A DNA stretch of 33,657 nt, taken from positions 1 to 33,657 of the forward strand of contig CAYGRM010000023.1 in the NCBI GenBank assembly GCA_964352225.1, written 5' to 3'. The translations under genes were made by a program, and so were the position numbers. Source of the stretch: CAJQQY01 sp964352225 (lineage in GTDB: Bacteria > Bacteroidota > Bacteroidia > Chitinophagales > Saprospiraceae). The notes below the pieces were generated by a model, which saw only the letters and a list, made by a program, of their open reading frames with translations, was not told the origin of the DNA and did not search any database. Positions 7,832 to 17,107 of the stretch are shown piece by piece (the stretch's first letter is position 1; every line of letters begins with the position of its first letter).

Positions 7832-9292
7832 TTATTTATTAGATAATACTCTAAAACCCCATGGTTCTATTACCATCTGAGCTTCTTTCTTTAAATTCAT
7901 TTTTGTATTAGAAAATACGTCTTTGTAAGCTCCTTCGTAACCAGTTCCCTTCAAATTGAAGTTTTGGTTTTTATCTGAAAAATTTAAAATAACCACTACT
8001 TTATCACCATCTTTTTCTCGCATAAATGCATATAAATTCTCATCATTACTAGTCATTATTTTTTGAGGTTCCCCTCCAAAATCACCATTCCACAAAGCTC
8101 TATTCTGATGCTTTAGGTCAAAAAGTGTTTTGTAAAATTTAGCATAAGGATATCCACCCCATTGAATAGGATCTTTTTCAAAAAACTCTAATCGTTTTCG
8201 ATTCGCTGATTCCTGACCTGAATAAACTAAAGGCATTCCATCAAAAGTTGCGGCAAAAACAGCAAAGGTTTGGGCACCTTCTCCCATTCGATCGAATTCG
8301 GTACCTGCCCAAGTATTTTCATCATGATTAGAAGTAAACATCATATGAAATCCGCTAGTGAAGTTGATGCGATCTTGCTTCAACCATTCATCAAAAGCAG
8401 TTGCTGGTTTTTCTCCTTTGGCAACCTCATTCATAATGTGGTGAATATCCCAACCATAATCTGAGTGAAAATATCCATTGTTAATTTGGTCTGCCTCTTG
8501 CCCCTCTGCTAGCATAAAAATATTTCCAGTAGCAAAAAGTGCCTCACTAGCTTGCTTCCAAAAATCACTTGGAACGTCATGTGCGACATCCATTCTAAAT
8601 CCATCAATCCCCACCTCTTCTATCCAAAATATCATGTCAGCAATCATTGCTTTGCGCATTTCTTGATTGTCAAAGTTTAACTCCGCAGTATCATACCAGT
8701 CAGTTGGCTCACCTTTAAGCGTAGGCGCTTTGATAATTTTTCCATCTACTTGAGTGTACCAATCTGGATGATCCTTAATCCATTGATGATCCCAACCGGT
8801 ATGATTGGGCACCCAATCAATGATTACTTTCATGCCTAAAGCATGAGCTAATTTTAGCATTTTTTTGAAATCATCCATCGTCCCGTATTCTGGATTAAAC
8901 CCTCGATAATCTGACACGGAATATGGACTTCCAAGATATTTTTTCTTTTCCTCTGGATCCTTAACTTCCTCAATCATAATCTCTGGAGTTGCTTTTCGAT
9001 TAGTCATACTAATCGGATGCAATGGCATAAACCATAATATATCAATTCCCATTTCTTTTAATCTAGGCAGTTGGGTAGCAAAAGTATTTACCTGACCATC
9101 TTCAGCATATTGGCGTAAGTTGACTTCATAAATGGTAGCATCTTTTCCCCAAGCAGGTAATTCTCCTGGGGTATAATTTACTGTTTCAATTTCAGATGAA
9201 TTATTTTCGTCTACCTTCTTTTCCTGTTGACAAGCTGAAAATAGAAAAATGAGCAGAGCAAAAATCAAATTACGTTTATTCATTATTTTCAA
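7832..9292 (-). CDS. GH13 alpha-amylase-family lipoprotein
   Basis: This 486-aa glycoside hydrolase family 13 enzyme is probably anchored as a lipoprotein: signal peptide with lipobox FSAC and lipidated Cys21, followed by charged residues (QQEKKVDEN). All four GH13 regions are present: DWVPNH (159-164), GFRMDVAH with nucleophile Asp235, acid/base Glu263 in MLAEGQE, and SNHDEN with transition-state stabiliser Asp324. A C-terminal beta domain (about 400-486) follows the barrel. It should hydrolyse alpha-1,4-glucans or maltodextrins outside the inner membrane. Downstream of GH65 phosphorylase and beta-phosphoglucomutase it supplies short maltosaccharides. The start ATG 9292 is used; an alternative ATG lies three codons in. 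Exact specificity (amylase, neopullulanase or glucosidase) cannot be read. Confidence 0.9.
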   Translation of the reverse strand: MKIMNKRNLIFALLIFLFSACQQEKKVDENNSSEIETVNYTPGELPAWGKDATIYEVNLRQYAEDGQVNTFATQLPRLKEMGIDILWFMPLHPISMTNRKATPEIMIEEVKDPEEKKKYLGSPYSVSDYRGFNPEYGTMDDFKKMLKLAHALGMKVIIDWVPNHTGWDHQWIKDHPDWYTQVDGKIIKAPTLKGEPTDWYDTAELNFDNQEMRKAMIADMIFWIEEVGIDGFRMDVAHDVPSDFWKQASEALFATGNIFMLAEGQEADQINNGYFHSDYGWDIHHIMNEVAKGEKPATAFDEWLKQDRINFTSGFHMMFTSNHDENTWAGTEFDRMGEGAQTFAVFAATFDGMPLVYSGQESANRKRLEFFEKDPIQWGGYPYAKFYKTLFDLKHQNRALWNGDFGGEPQKIMTSNDENLYAFMREKDGDKVVVILNFSDKNQNFNLKGTGYEGAYKDVFSNTKMNLKKEAQMVIEPWGFRVLSNK

Positions 9293-9334
9293 TTTTTATT
9301 TAAAATGTAATTGTATTGTTATTTTTCGACAATC

Positions 9335-9859
9335 CTATTTCTTAAATCCAGGACGTTCCTCTACTTTGTCCATTTTTACTTGTTCCCCCGATTTCGTGAT
9401 ATTGGTATTTCCGATAAGGATTAAAACAGGAGAGTTCATTTGAGCTCTCCAATGCTCGTTTTCATATTTTTCATTATCATCATAAGCAATAGTCAAATAG
9501 TTGGTTTCATTTTCTAAAAACCATTTTCCTGTTCCTAACTCTTTCCCATCTTGACCAAATGCAAATGTCATGTCACGCTTAAATTCTATCCACTCATCAT
9601 TTTTAAACCAACTTCTTTTGGTAGATCCAGTATATTTCCAAATGCCAAAAAACGGAGACAAGGGACTTGCTTTAACTACTTCTGAATCATCGTGATTATG
9701 CCCTGCGTGATCATGTCCTGCGTGATCATCATGAGTATCAGCAGCTTTAGTTTCGATTGGAACCGGAGTTTGCTCCGGAGAAGTACTTGCTTCATTCTTA
9801 CATGAAAAAAAACTTAGACCAAACATAAATACTAAGGAAATAATAATTAGTTTTTTCAT
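9335..9859 (-). CDS. His-rich lipoprotein with lipocalin-like domain
   Basis: This 174-aa protein has a lipoprotein signal (lipobox FFSC, Cys20), then a Ser/Thr/Pro-rich linker and a striking His/Asp cluster at residues 41-58 (DTHDDHAGHDHAGHNHDD, six His). The cluster is encoded by near-repeated DNA around 9690-9740. After it comes a beta-rich domain starting FGIWKYTGS that looks lipocalin-like, with several Trp. The His/Asp cluster resembles divalent-metal-binding stretches of zinc and nickel proteins; metal binding here is inference. It sits between the GH65 phosphorylase (97 bp) and the amylase (42 bp), inside the sugar operon, where a metal-linked protein is unexpected. The lipocalin-like part is similar in layout to the protein at 7380-7823. 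Confidence 0.7.
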   Translation of the reverse strand: MKKLIIISLVFMFGLSFFSCKNEASTSPEQTPVPIETKAADTHDDHAGHDHAGHNHDDSEVVKASPLSPFFGIWKYTGSTKRSWFKNDEWIEFKRDMTFAFGQDGKELGTGKWFLENETNYLTIAYDDNEKYENEHWRAQMNSPVLILIGNTNITKSGEQVKMDKVEERPGFKK

Positions 9860-9956
9860 TTTTTTAACTTGTTTTTATTAGTTGAGTAAATATTTAAAAC
9901 CTAAACTTCTGCCACACTTTAAAACCGTGCTTTGGGTATGATTTTTATCCAAAATT

Positions 9957-12275
9957 TTACGCCATTTGTTTATAAAACTTAGCATCACTTTTGGCAGGAA
10001 TATCATAATGCTCTTTATAAATTTCTAAATGGACATTATTATCCGATAAGTTTTTAATCTCGACCTGCTCCTTCCCTACTAAAACCTGCAGCAAGGATTT
10101 TTTAAATAAAATTTTAAAAGAAAAACTTTCCCATTCATCAGGTAAGGAAGGATTTAAGATTAATTGTTCTCCTAGCACTCGCATTCCTCCAAAACCTTTT
10201 ACTACGGCCATCCAAGTACCCGCCATGCTAGTGATATGCAGTCCATCTTCGGTATCATTATTATAATCATCCAAATCTAATCGAGCAGTCCGAACATACA
10301 TTTCATAAGCTTTTTCTTTCATCCCAAGTTTGGCTGCCAAAATTGAATGTACACATGGAGAAAGTGAGGATTCATGAACCGTCATTGGTTCATAAAATTC
10401 AAAATTCTTGCGGTGCGTTTTTTCATCAAACATCTCTTCAAAAAAGTAAAGCCCTTGCAACACATCTGCCTGCTTAATAAAACATGATCGTAGAATTCTG
10501 TCCCAACTCCAGTTTTGATTCAAGGGCTGATGTTCTTTTGGAAGGTCGCTCACTTTAATTAATTCTTTATCTAAAAATCCATCATGTTGAACAAAAACAT
10601 CCAATTTTTCATCGTATGGTAAATAGATATTATCTGTTATTTTTTTCCACTCGCCTGTTTCTACCGTTTCGTAGAATTTGATTTTATCCTCGAGTAAAGA
10701 CCATTTTTCAGGAGCATTTTCTTTCATATAAGTGATCGCTCCAAATGCATATTTCATACACCAACTTGCAATAAAATTCGTGTACCAATTATTATTTACA
10801 TTATTTTCATATTCATTAGGTCCTGTCACTCCATGCATCACATATTTCCCTCTCCGCTCAGAAAAATGAACTCGTTGTGCCCAAAATCTCGCAATCGCAA
10901 TCAACACTTCGGTTCCATAACCAATCAAATATTCCTTATCACCGGTGTGTCGGATATAATCATAAATTCCGTAAGCAATGGCTCCATTCCGATGGATTTC
11001 TTCAAAAGTAATTTCCCATTCATTATGACACTCCTCTCCATTCATGGTAACCATTGGGTACAAAGCTGCACCATCTTTGAAACCTAATTTTGCTGCATTT
11101 TCAATCGCCTTGTCTAATTGTTTGTAGCGATACATCAATAGATTTCTTGAAACTTTTTGATCCGAGGTAGCCAGATAAAAGGGGATGCAATATGCTTCCG
11201 TATCCCAATAGGTACTCCCTCCATACTTCTCGCCAGTAAAACCTTTTGGACCAATATTTAATCGAGCATCTTCGCCGGTGTAAGTCTGATTGAGTTGAAA
11301 AATATTAAATCGAATGCCTTGCTGAGCAGCAACATCTCCTTCAATGATAATATCACTTTTCTCCCATTTATTCATCCAAGCATTTCGTTGCTCTTCCAAC
11401 ATAACCTCAAATCCTTTGGTAAAAGCCTGATTTACAGCGTCTTGCGTTTTCTTGGTCAGATCTGCCTTGGGGTGATTCTCAGAGGATAGATTTGCTCCAT
11501 ATTTTAAAATGGTAATCTCATCGCCGTCTGTCACTTCAATTTTCACATCACTACTTATATATTTTTCTTTGGAAAAAACACCAGCGTGGTGATCTGCTGC
11601 ATCGCCGTTTTTTAAAACTTGATACTTCATTCCCGTGCAAACTTGAAAAGCCGTCTTCTTTGTTTCTGCTAAAACATATCCTTCTCTTGGCTCCACCTGC
11701 TTTTCAATTTCTACCCAAAATTTTTCATCATAATTCGCATCCTCATTTTTAACATCAAAATCTACGTAGGGAGAAATGCTTATTTCCCCTGAAAAATTTA
11801 ATACAGAAATTTTATAAGAAATTGCTCCTACTTCATCATCAACGATACTACAAAATCGTTTTGCCACCACTTTTATTTCTTTCCCACTTTTTAATTTCGC
11901 AGAAAAAGTTCGTTCCAAATAGCCTTCTTTCATATTTAGCACTCGTCGAAAATTATTCACCTCGCACTCTGCCAAATCGAAAACTTCGCCATCTATTTCA
12001 ATATCAATTCCAACCCAATTTGCGGCATTTAATACTTTAGCAAAATATTCTGGATAACCATTTTTCCACCATCCCACTCTTGTTTTATCTGGATAATAAA
12101 CTCCAGCCACATAATTCCCCAACATGGTTTCACCACTAAATTTTTCCTCAAAATTGGCTCTCTGCCCCATCCTTCCATTTCCAATACTGAAAATTGATTC
12201 CGAAATTTTATTATGCTTTCGAAAAAAGCCTTCTTCGATAATCTTCCACTCGTCTTGTTTAAGATAATTTTTCAT
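9957..12275 (-). CDS. GH65 disaccharide phosphorylase (maltose phosphorylase type)
   Basis: This 772-aa cytoplasmic enzyme has the full GH65 architecture: N-terminal beta-sandwich (about 1-270), (alpha/alpha)6 barrel (about 300-690) and a short C-terminal beta domain. The catalytic acid is Glu488 in GVTGPNEYE. The sugar-binding Lys-Gln pair is at 601-602 and the phosphate-binding HESSLS motif at 634-639. YGGSTYWDTEAY (351-362) is also characteristic. The family phosphorolyses alpha-glucosides with inversion, giving glucose plus beta-glucose-1-phosphate. Maltose is the likeliest substrate because of the adjacent beta-phosphoglucomutase and amylase. Kojibiose, nigerose or trehalose specificity cannot be excluded by eye. 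It is the second gene of the operon, 66 bp after the mutase. Confidence 0.88.
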   Translation of the reverse strand: MKNYLKQDEWKIIEEGFFRKHNKISESIFSIGNGRMGQRANFEEKFSGETMLGNYVAGVYYPDKTRVGWWKNGYPEYFAKVLNAANWVGIDIEIDGEVFDLAECEVNNFRRVLNMKEGYLERTFSAKLKSGKEIKVVAKRFCSIVDDEVGAISYKISVLNFSGEISISPYVDFDVKNEDANYDEKFWVEIEKQVEPREGYVLAETKKTAFQVCTGMKYQVLKNGDAADHHAGVFSKEKYISSDVKIEVTDGDEITILKYGANLSSENHPKADLTKKTQDAVNQAFTKGFEVMLEEQRNAWMNKWEKSDIIIEGDVAAQQGIRFNIFQLNQTYTGEDARLNIGPKGFTGEKYGGSTYWDTEAYCIPFYLATSDQKVSRNLLMYRYKQLDKAIENAAKLGFKDGAALYPMVTMNGEECHNEWEITFEEIHRNGAIAYGIYDYIRHTGDKEYLIGYGTEVLIAIARFWAQRVHFSERRGKYVMHGVTGPNEYENNVNNNWYTNFIASWCMKYAFGAITYMKENAPEKWSLLEDKIKFYETVETGEWKKITDNIYLPYDEKLDVFVQHDGFLDKELIKVSDLPKEHQPLNQNWSWDRILRSCFIKQADVLQGLYFFEEMFDEKTHRKNFEFYEPMTVHESSLSPCVHSILAAKLGMKEKAYEMYVRTARLDLDDYNNDTEDGLHITSMAGTWMAVVKGFGGMRVLGEQLILNPSLPDEWESFSFKILFKKSLLQVLVGKEQVEIKNLSDNNVHLEIYKEHYDIPAKSDAKFYKQMA

Positions 12276-12341
12276 TGATTTTGTTTTTATGGTAACGATG
12301 TCGGCCTCTGGAAAGCTAGCACCGCTTTACAAATTATTTTT

Positions 12342-13034
12342 TTAAACTAAAGCAAAAAGCTTTTCTTCTATTTCTGCAAAAGTAGTTTCGGAAAAATCAG
12401 GCATGACCAAATGTGCATCACCTAAATCATCTTCACTCCCAATTCCAACTGCAAACATTTTAGCTGCCAATGCCGCTTCAACTCCCTTGGGCGCATCTTC
12501 GAAAACGATACAATTTTGGGGTAAGACCTGCATCTCAGACGCTGCCAACAAAAAACCCTCAGGATGCGGTTTTCCATTGGTTACCATCGATCCATCTACA
12601 ATGAAATCAAAGTATTTGGTTAAGCCCACTTGGTCTAAAATTAACTTTGCATTTTTGCTGGCAGAACCTAAACCAATCTTGTAATTTGATTTCTTTTTTA
12701 TTTGTTCTAAAATCCCAACTACATTTGGGAGAATCTCAGATTTATCCATTTTTTGGATATAAGTCAAATAATCCTCATTCTTTTGAACGGTCAAATCTGC
12801 TTTAATTTTTTCACTAAAATTCATTCCTCCCCATTTCAAAATCAAGTTTAAAGAATCGACTCTACTCACTCCTTTTAGTTTTTCATTATCCTTTTCCGTG
12901 AAATCAAAACCTAAACTATTCGCTAAATTTCGCCAAGCAATAAAATGGTATTTAGCTGTATCGACAATAACTCCATCAAGGTCAAAAATACAGGCCTTCC
13001 TGATTGAATCATCCGTTAATAATTCTTTCGACAT
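12342..13034 (-). CDS. pgmB: Beta-phosphoglucomutase
   Basis: This 230-aa HAD-superfamily enzyme converts beta-glucose-1-phosphate to glucose-6-phosphate. It has the nucleophile Asp18 and acid/base Asp20 in FDLDGV, the Arg of the GVSRVDSL motif that marks beta-phosphoglucomutases, GSASKNA (motif II), the Lys in NGKPHPEGF (motif III) and FEDAPKGVEAA (motif IV). The alpha-helical cap lies between motif I and II. Its length is typical for the family. It is the first gene of the operon and feeds the product of the GH65 phosphorylase into glycolysis. The upstream 185-bp spacer is shared with divergent tilS. The combination of motif set and neighbour makes the call firm. Confidence 0.9.
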   Translation of the reverse strand: MSKELLTDDSIRKACIFDLDGVIVDTAKYHFIAWRNLANSLGFDFTEKDNEKLKGVSRVDSLNLILKWGGMNFSEKIKADLTVQKNEDYLTYIQKMDKSEILPNVVGILEQIKKKSNYKIGLGSASKNAKLILDQVGLTKYFDFIVDGSMVTNGKPHPEGFLLAASEMQVLPQNCIVFEDAPKGVEAALAAKMFAVGIGSEDDLGDAHLVMPDFSETTFAEIEEKLFALV

Positions 13035-13076
13035 ATTCGTTTGATAAATTTTAAATGTTTAGTGAAATATTAAATG

Positions 13077-13084
13077 CAAAGTTA
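13077..13084 (-). promoter_or_regulatory. Possible -7 element for the sugar operon
   Basis: On the minus strand this reads TAACTTTG, matching TAnnTTTG, 43 bp before the pgmB start. I see no TTG at the right distance for a -33 element, so this is tentative. In the same 185-bp divergent spacer, TATTTTTG at 13171-13178 on the plus strand could play the same part for tilS. Confidence 0.3.
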
Positions 13085-13219
13085 ATTTTTAGCCATTCAT
13101 TTATTTGAAATTACTGTTCTTTTTTTGAAATCATGGTCTTACATTTCTATTACAATTTCCCGAAAAGGTCTATTTTTGGGCACTCTTCTACATTACGTTC
13201 AAAATAAGATATCATTTTT

Positions 13220-14548
13220 ATGATTAAAGCATTTCAAGAATTCATCCAAAAAGAAAACCTTTTTCAACCAAGCGAAAAGGTCTTAATTGCAGTTAGTGGC
13301 GGGGTGGATTCTATGGTGCTTTGTCAATTATTTCATCAAGCAGGTTTTGAATTTGGAATTGCTCATTGCAACTTTCAATTGCGCGATAAAGCCTCCGAAG
13401 ATGATGCTATTTTTGTCAAAAAACTTGCGAAGGATTTAAAGACGCCTTTTTTTGAAATTGCATTTGACACTAATAATTATGTAGAAAAAAATAAAGTTTC
13501 CATTCAAGTCGCTGCCAGAGAATTAAGGTATAATTGGTTAGAAAAAATTAGAAGTGAAAATGGGTTTAAATATATCGCAACAGCACATCATTTAGATGAT
13601 TCATTAGAAACAGTTTTATATAATTTCACCAAAGGTTGTGGCATTCGAGGACTCCATGGAATTTTATCAAAAAAAAATAAAATCATTCGGCCATTGCTAT
13701 TTACTTACAAAAAGGAAGTTTTGGATTATGCCAAAAAGCATGAAATTTCCTTTCGAGAAGATGCTTCGAACGCAACTGACAAATATGCCCGAAACAATAT
13801 TCGTCATCACGTCGTTCCTGCCTTGGAAAAAATAAATCCTTCTTTACAAAAAACAACTGCCGAAAATATTCAAAGATTTAAAGAGACTGAACAGTTATTT
13901 AATTATGCAATTGCATTGTTACAAAAAGAAGTTTCCGAACAGAGAAACGAACAACTTTATATTAATTTAGAAAAATTAAAAATCACTCCTGCTCCTTCAA
14001 CTTTACTTTTTGAAATACTTCAACCCTTCGGTTTCAACAATGATCAAACTAGTCAGATGATCCATTCGATAGAAAATCAAGTAGGAGCAATTTTTCATTC
14101 TTCTACACATCAAGTTTTGTTGGATCGTAATTTTTTTATAGTCAAAAAAACAACTCAAATAACTCTCGATCATTTATTAATTTCAAAAGAGGATACTCAA
14201 ATCACTTTTCCTCAAGGACAATTATCATTTGAAATAAAAGACCAATTGCCTACTTTTTCACAAAAAGAAAAAAACCTCGCTCATTTTGATTTGGAAAAAA
14301 TCCAGTTTCCATTGACCCTTCGAAAATGGAAAGCAGGTGATTATTTTCAACCCCTTGGAATGAATGGTCAAGGAAAAAAAGTGAAGAAATTTTTGACTGA
14401 TTTGAAATTGAATCGATTTGAGAAAAATTCCACTTGGGTTTTGGAATCGGATGGAGAAATTTGTTGGGTGGTTGGAATGCGAATGGATGAGCGATTTAAA
14501 GTAAGTGGTAAAAGTAGTTCCGCTCTGGTTATCACCTTAAAAAATTAA
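13220..14548 (+). CDS. tilS: tRNA(Ile)-lysidine synthetase
   Basis: TilS attaches lysine to C34 of the CAU-anticodon isoleucine tRNA so that it reads AUA. This 442-aa protein has the PP-loop ATPase signature SGGVDS at residues 26-31, the motif ATAHHLDDSLETVLYN in the catalytic domain, and NNIRHHVVPALEKINP, all typical of TilS. A C-terminal TilS-C domain is seen with PLTLRKWKAGDYFQPLGM and KKVKKFLTDLKL. Length is normal. It is an essential housekeeping enzyme in the cytoplasm. It is divergent from pgmB with no functional link to the sugar operon. The many AUA codons expected in an AT-rich genome need it. Confidence 0.93.
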   Translation: MIKAFQEFIQKENLFQPSEKVLIAVSGGVDSMVLCQLFHQAGFEFGIAHCNFQLRDKASEDDAIFVKKLAKDLKTPFFEIAFDTNNYVEKNKVSIQVAARELRYNWLEKIRSENGFKYIATAHHLDDSLETVLYNFTKGCGIRGLHGILSKKNKIIRPLLFTYKKEVLDYAKKHEISFREDASNATDKYARNNIRHHVVPALEKINPSLQKTTAENIQRFKETEQLFNYAIALLQKEVSEQRNEQLYINLEKLKITPAPSTLLFEILQPFGFNNDQTSQMIHSIENQVGAIFHSSTHQVLLDRNFFIVKKTTQITLDHLLISKEDTQITFPQGQLSFEIKDQLPTFSQKEKNLAHFDLEKIQFPLTLRKWKAGDYFQPLGMNGQGKKVKKFLTDLKLNRFEKNSTWVLESDGEICWVVGMRMDERFKVSGKSSSALVITLKN

Positions 14549-14588
14549 GATGCGACAGGTTATTTTTTCAACTATTTAAGGCGTAAAA

Positions 14589-14622
14589 AAACGGCATCTC
14601 CAAAAAATTGAAAATGCCGTTT
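14589..14622 (-). terminator. Terminator of the PorE-like gene
   Basis: A 9-bp stem (AAACGGCAT at 14589-14597 with 14614-14622) is followed on the minus strand by a T-run. It lies 29 bp past the stop of the gene at 14651 and 41 bp past the tilS stop on the other strand, so it may serve both convergent genes. Confidence 0.7.
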
Positions 14623-14650
14623 CTGACTCTTTTAAAGGAAGTTTTAATTA

Positions 14651-17107
14651 TTATTTTACGCGTTTTAATTTATCGCCTTCTTTAACTACCAAATGGGTGT
14701 CTTGATAGCCCATTTCGTATACTTTTTCCAAAGCAATTTTTGCTGCTAGTTCACTTTCAAATCCTCCCAAAAGGATTACTGTAAATTTCCCTTTGGCAAT
14801 TTTCTCAATTTCTCCAATCCCTTCAAACTTACTTTCATCAAATCCTTTGGTATTACTGTAGGTAGCTACTCGAACTTTTAAATCCACTTTCGGAGCTTCC
14901 ACAACAGGTTCCGATTTCACTTCAGGCACTTCGTCTTGAATCGTTAAGGCAAAATTCTGCCGACCTTCTTCCGACACTATGAATGCTTTAGCATATCCTT
15001 TTTGAGTGATCACTTTACGAGCTTCCTCTGCTTCTTTTTTGGTTGGAAAAATTCCTACTCTTACTTTTTCAGCTTTGCCTTCTTTCATTTTGTAAACATT
15101 ACCAATTTCTTGCAAGCTTTCGTATTTCCCTATTTCAATCTCCCGTGCATCAAAATAGGCAGCAACTTGAACAGCATACCCTTTTGGTGATGCATCATCA
15201 TTGTATTCATCAGTTCCTCTTCCTGTTCCTTGAGGAGTATCCAATTCAGGGATAATTACATCGTCCTTTTCATCAACTACATCAATATTGGCAGTTGCCT
15301 CCCCTCCAAAACCAGTTCCTGCGCTATAAGATTTTTTGAAAGACAAAACACCTAACAAACTTTTATCAGTTTGGCTGGTAATCGCTACTTTTTTATTGGT
15401 ATTGATATAGCCAGCTTTTGAGTAAGTAATAGTGTAAACTTCTGGCGCCTGTAAAGCTAATCTGTATTCACCACGTTCGTTAGTTTGAGTTTGTAACGTC
15501 AAACCAGTTTCTCGATTGGTCGCTTTTACAAAAACATCTTCTACCGATTCACTCGTGCCAGAATCAACAATAATTCCAACATATTCATCAGCTACTCTTC
15601 GTAATTTTACTTCGAAATTTTTAGTCAGTCGCTCTCCTAAACTTTTCACCATTAACGATTGAGATTTGTACCCCTCTTTTTTAATTATAATATCACAACC
15701 TAATCCTGCTAATGCTTGGAAAGCATATTTTCCATTAATATCAGTTTTAAAAATTGACTCACCGCAAGCTGAAAAGTCAACCGTTGCTCCTTCTACAGGA
15801 CGCATATCTGATTCATTAACAACCGAAATAATAAAATTATCCGTCGTCTTTCTTACCTTGTAAATGTCTTCATTTCCTTGGCTTCCTTTTCTGTTACTTA
15901 CCAAGTATCCTCGATTTTCACTTGATTTAAAAATAAATCCGTAATCATCATAGGAACTATTAACTGCATTTCCCAAGTGATAAACATCGTTCCATGCACC
16001 ATCTCTCAGTTCAGCTCTAAAAATATCCATTCCTCCAAAACCATGATGATAATCTGAAGAAAAATAAAGTGTTCCTCCATCAATATTTGGGGATATTTCA
16101 TCTCCAGGAGTATTCACCACCGGGCCTAAATTTTGTGGAACAGACCATCCATCAGCAGTTTTGAAAGAAGAGTATAAATCCCAACCTCCAAAACCACCAG
16201 CTCGATCTGATGCGAAATAAAGTAATCTTCCGTCAGCTGAAAAAGTAGGATACCCTGCAGAAAAACCTGCTCGATTAAATGGCAATGCTTTGATATTTTT
16301 CCAAGTTCCACTAGCATCAACTTCTGCAATATACATCGCTAAAGTTCCACCCGCTTCAGGCACTTGACGAATGCCATTTTCAAAAATATTACGAGTAAAA
16401 ACTACCCACTCACCATCATTACTGAAGGCTACTGGACCTTCGTTATAGTTATTGGCCAAATCACTTTGCAACAAAGTTGGGATTCTTAAAAACCCTTTAT
16501 TATCCATCGAAGTGATATATAATTGATTGTTTGGACTTTCAGAAAATCCTTTTCCTTGATTCTTTTTAGTTGATCTTTCGATATCCGTTCGTGAAGAACT
16601 GTACACGATATAATCACCAAAAAAAGCAGGGCCAAAGTCAGAATAGTTAGTATTTAAATACTCTTTGTAAGCTCGATAAGTTGCTGGCTTTCCTCGCAGA
16701 GAAAGTGCATAGTCGCAACTTTTTATAAAATGAGAACCCATTTCCGGATTAGATTCTGCATAAGTTTCAAACCAAATTTTCGCATCATCATATTTCCCTT
16801 GAGCCATCAAAACTTTTCCATAATATAAAAAATGGATGGGGTCAATGCCTGCATATTTTACCGCTTTGGAATACCATTTTTCAGCTTCATCCATTTTATT
16901 CAACATCCGATAACTGTCCGCCAAATTAGATAGGGCTTGTGGCTCGTCAGAATCTTTTTGTAAAACTGATAAATAATTTGGGATCGCGTAGATGTAAGCT
17001 TTAAGTTCATATTGCTTATTGGCCTTGCTCAAAAGGTTTTGGCTAAAGGCTTGCGAACTCATTGCAATCGCGAGAATGAAGAAAGAAAATCGAAGTAAGT
17101 ATCTCAT
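14651..17107 (-). CDS. PorE-like envelope protein: TPR, PD40 propeller, CarboxypepD_reg, two SPOR domains
   Basis: This 818-aa protein has a signal peptide (1-22, ending AFSQ), TPR-like helices (about 25-135), and a PD40-type beta-propeller (about 155-420) with repeated blades such as AFSNDGEWVVFTRN, FSADGRLLYFASDRAGG and IDGGTLYFSSDYHHG. Two carboxypeptidase-regulatory-like beta-sandwiches follow (about 425-500 and 508-575), then an acidic linker and two SPOR-like repeats (about 643-713 and 742-808). The first four parts match the order in PorE/PorW-type type IX secretion proteins, where the last domain is OmpA-like and binds peptidoglycan. Here SPOR domains, which bind denuded glycan strands, take that place. 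A role in anchoring a secretion or gliding machine to the wall is inference. It is a monocistronic gene with its own terminator. Confidence 0.82.
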   Translation of the reverse strand: MRYLLRFSFFILAIAMSSQAFSQNLLSKANKQYELKAYIYAIPNYLSVLQKDSDEPQALSNLADSYRMLNKMDEAEKWYSKAVKYAGIDPIHFLYYGKVLMAQGKYDDAKIWFETYAESNPEMGSHFIKSCDYALSLRGKPATYRAYKEYLNTNYSDFGPAFFGDYIVYSSSRTDIERSTKKNQGKGFSESPNNQLYITSMDNKGFLRIPTLLQSDLANNYNEGPVAFSNDGEWVVFTRNIFENGIRQVPEAGGTLAMYIAEVDASGTWKNIKALPFNRAGFSAGYPTFSADGRLLYFASDRAGGFGGWDLYSSFKTADGWSVPQNLGPVVNTPGDEISPNIDGGTLYFSSDYHHGFGGMDIFRAELRDGAWNDVYHLGNAVNSSYDDYGFIFKSSENRGYLVSNRKGSQGNEDIYKVRKTTDNFIISVVNESDMRPVEGATVDFSACGESIFKTDINGKYAFQALAGLGCDIIIKKEGYKSQSLMVKSLGERLTKNFEVKLRRVADEYVGIIVDSGTSESVEDVFVKATNRETGLTLQTQTNERGEYRLALQAPEVYTITYSKAGYINTNKKVAITSQTDKSLLGVLSFKKSYSAGTGFGGEATANIDVVDEKDDVIIPELDTPQGTGRGTDEYNDDASPKGYAVQVAAYFDAREIEIGKYESLQEIGNVYKMKEGKAEKVRVGIFPTKKEAEEARKVITQKGYAKAFIVSEEGRQNFALTIQDEVPEVKSEPVVEAPKVDLKVRVATYSNTKGFDESKFEGIGEIEKIAKGKFTVILLGGFESELAAKIALEKVYEMGYQDTHLVVKEGDKLKRVK

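Noticed and set aside
15002..15255. Phe/Leu-rich small frames on the plus strand inside the PorE-like gene
   Set aside because: Their composition comes from antisense reading of Lys/Glu-rich codons; no promoter or independent evidence.
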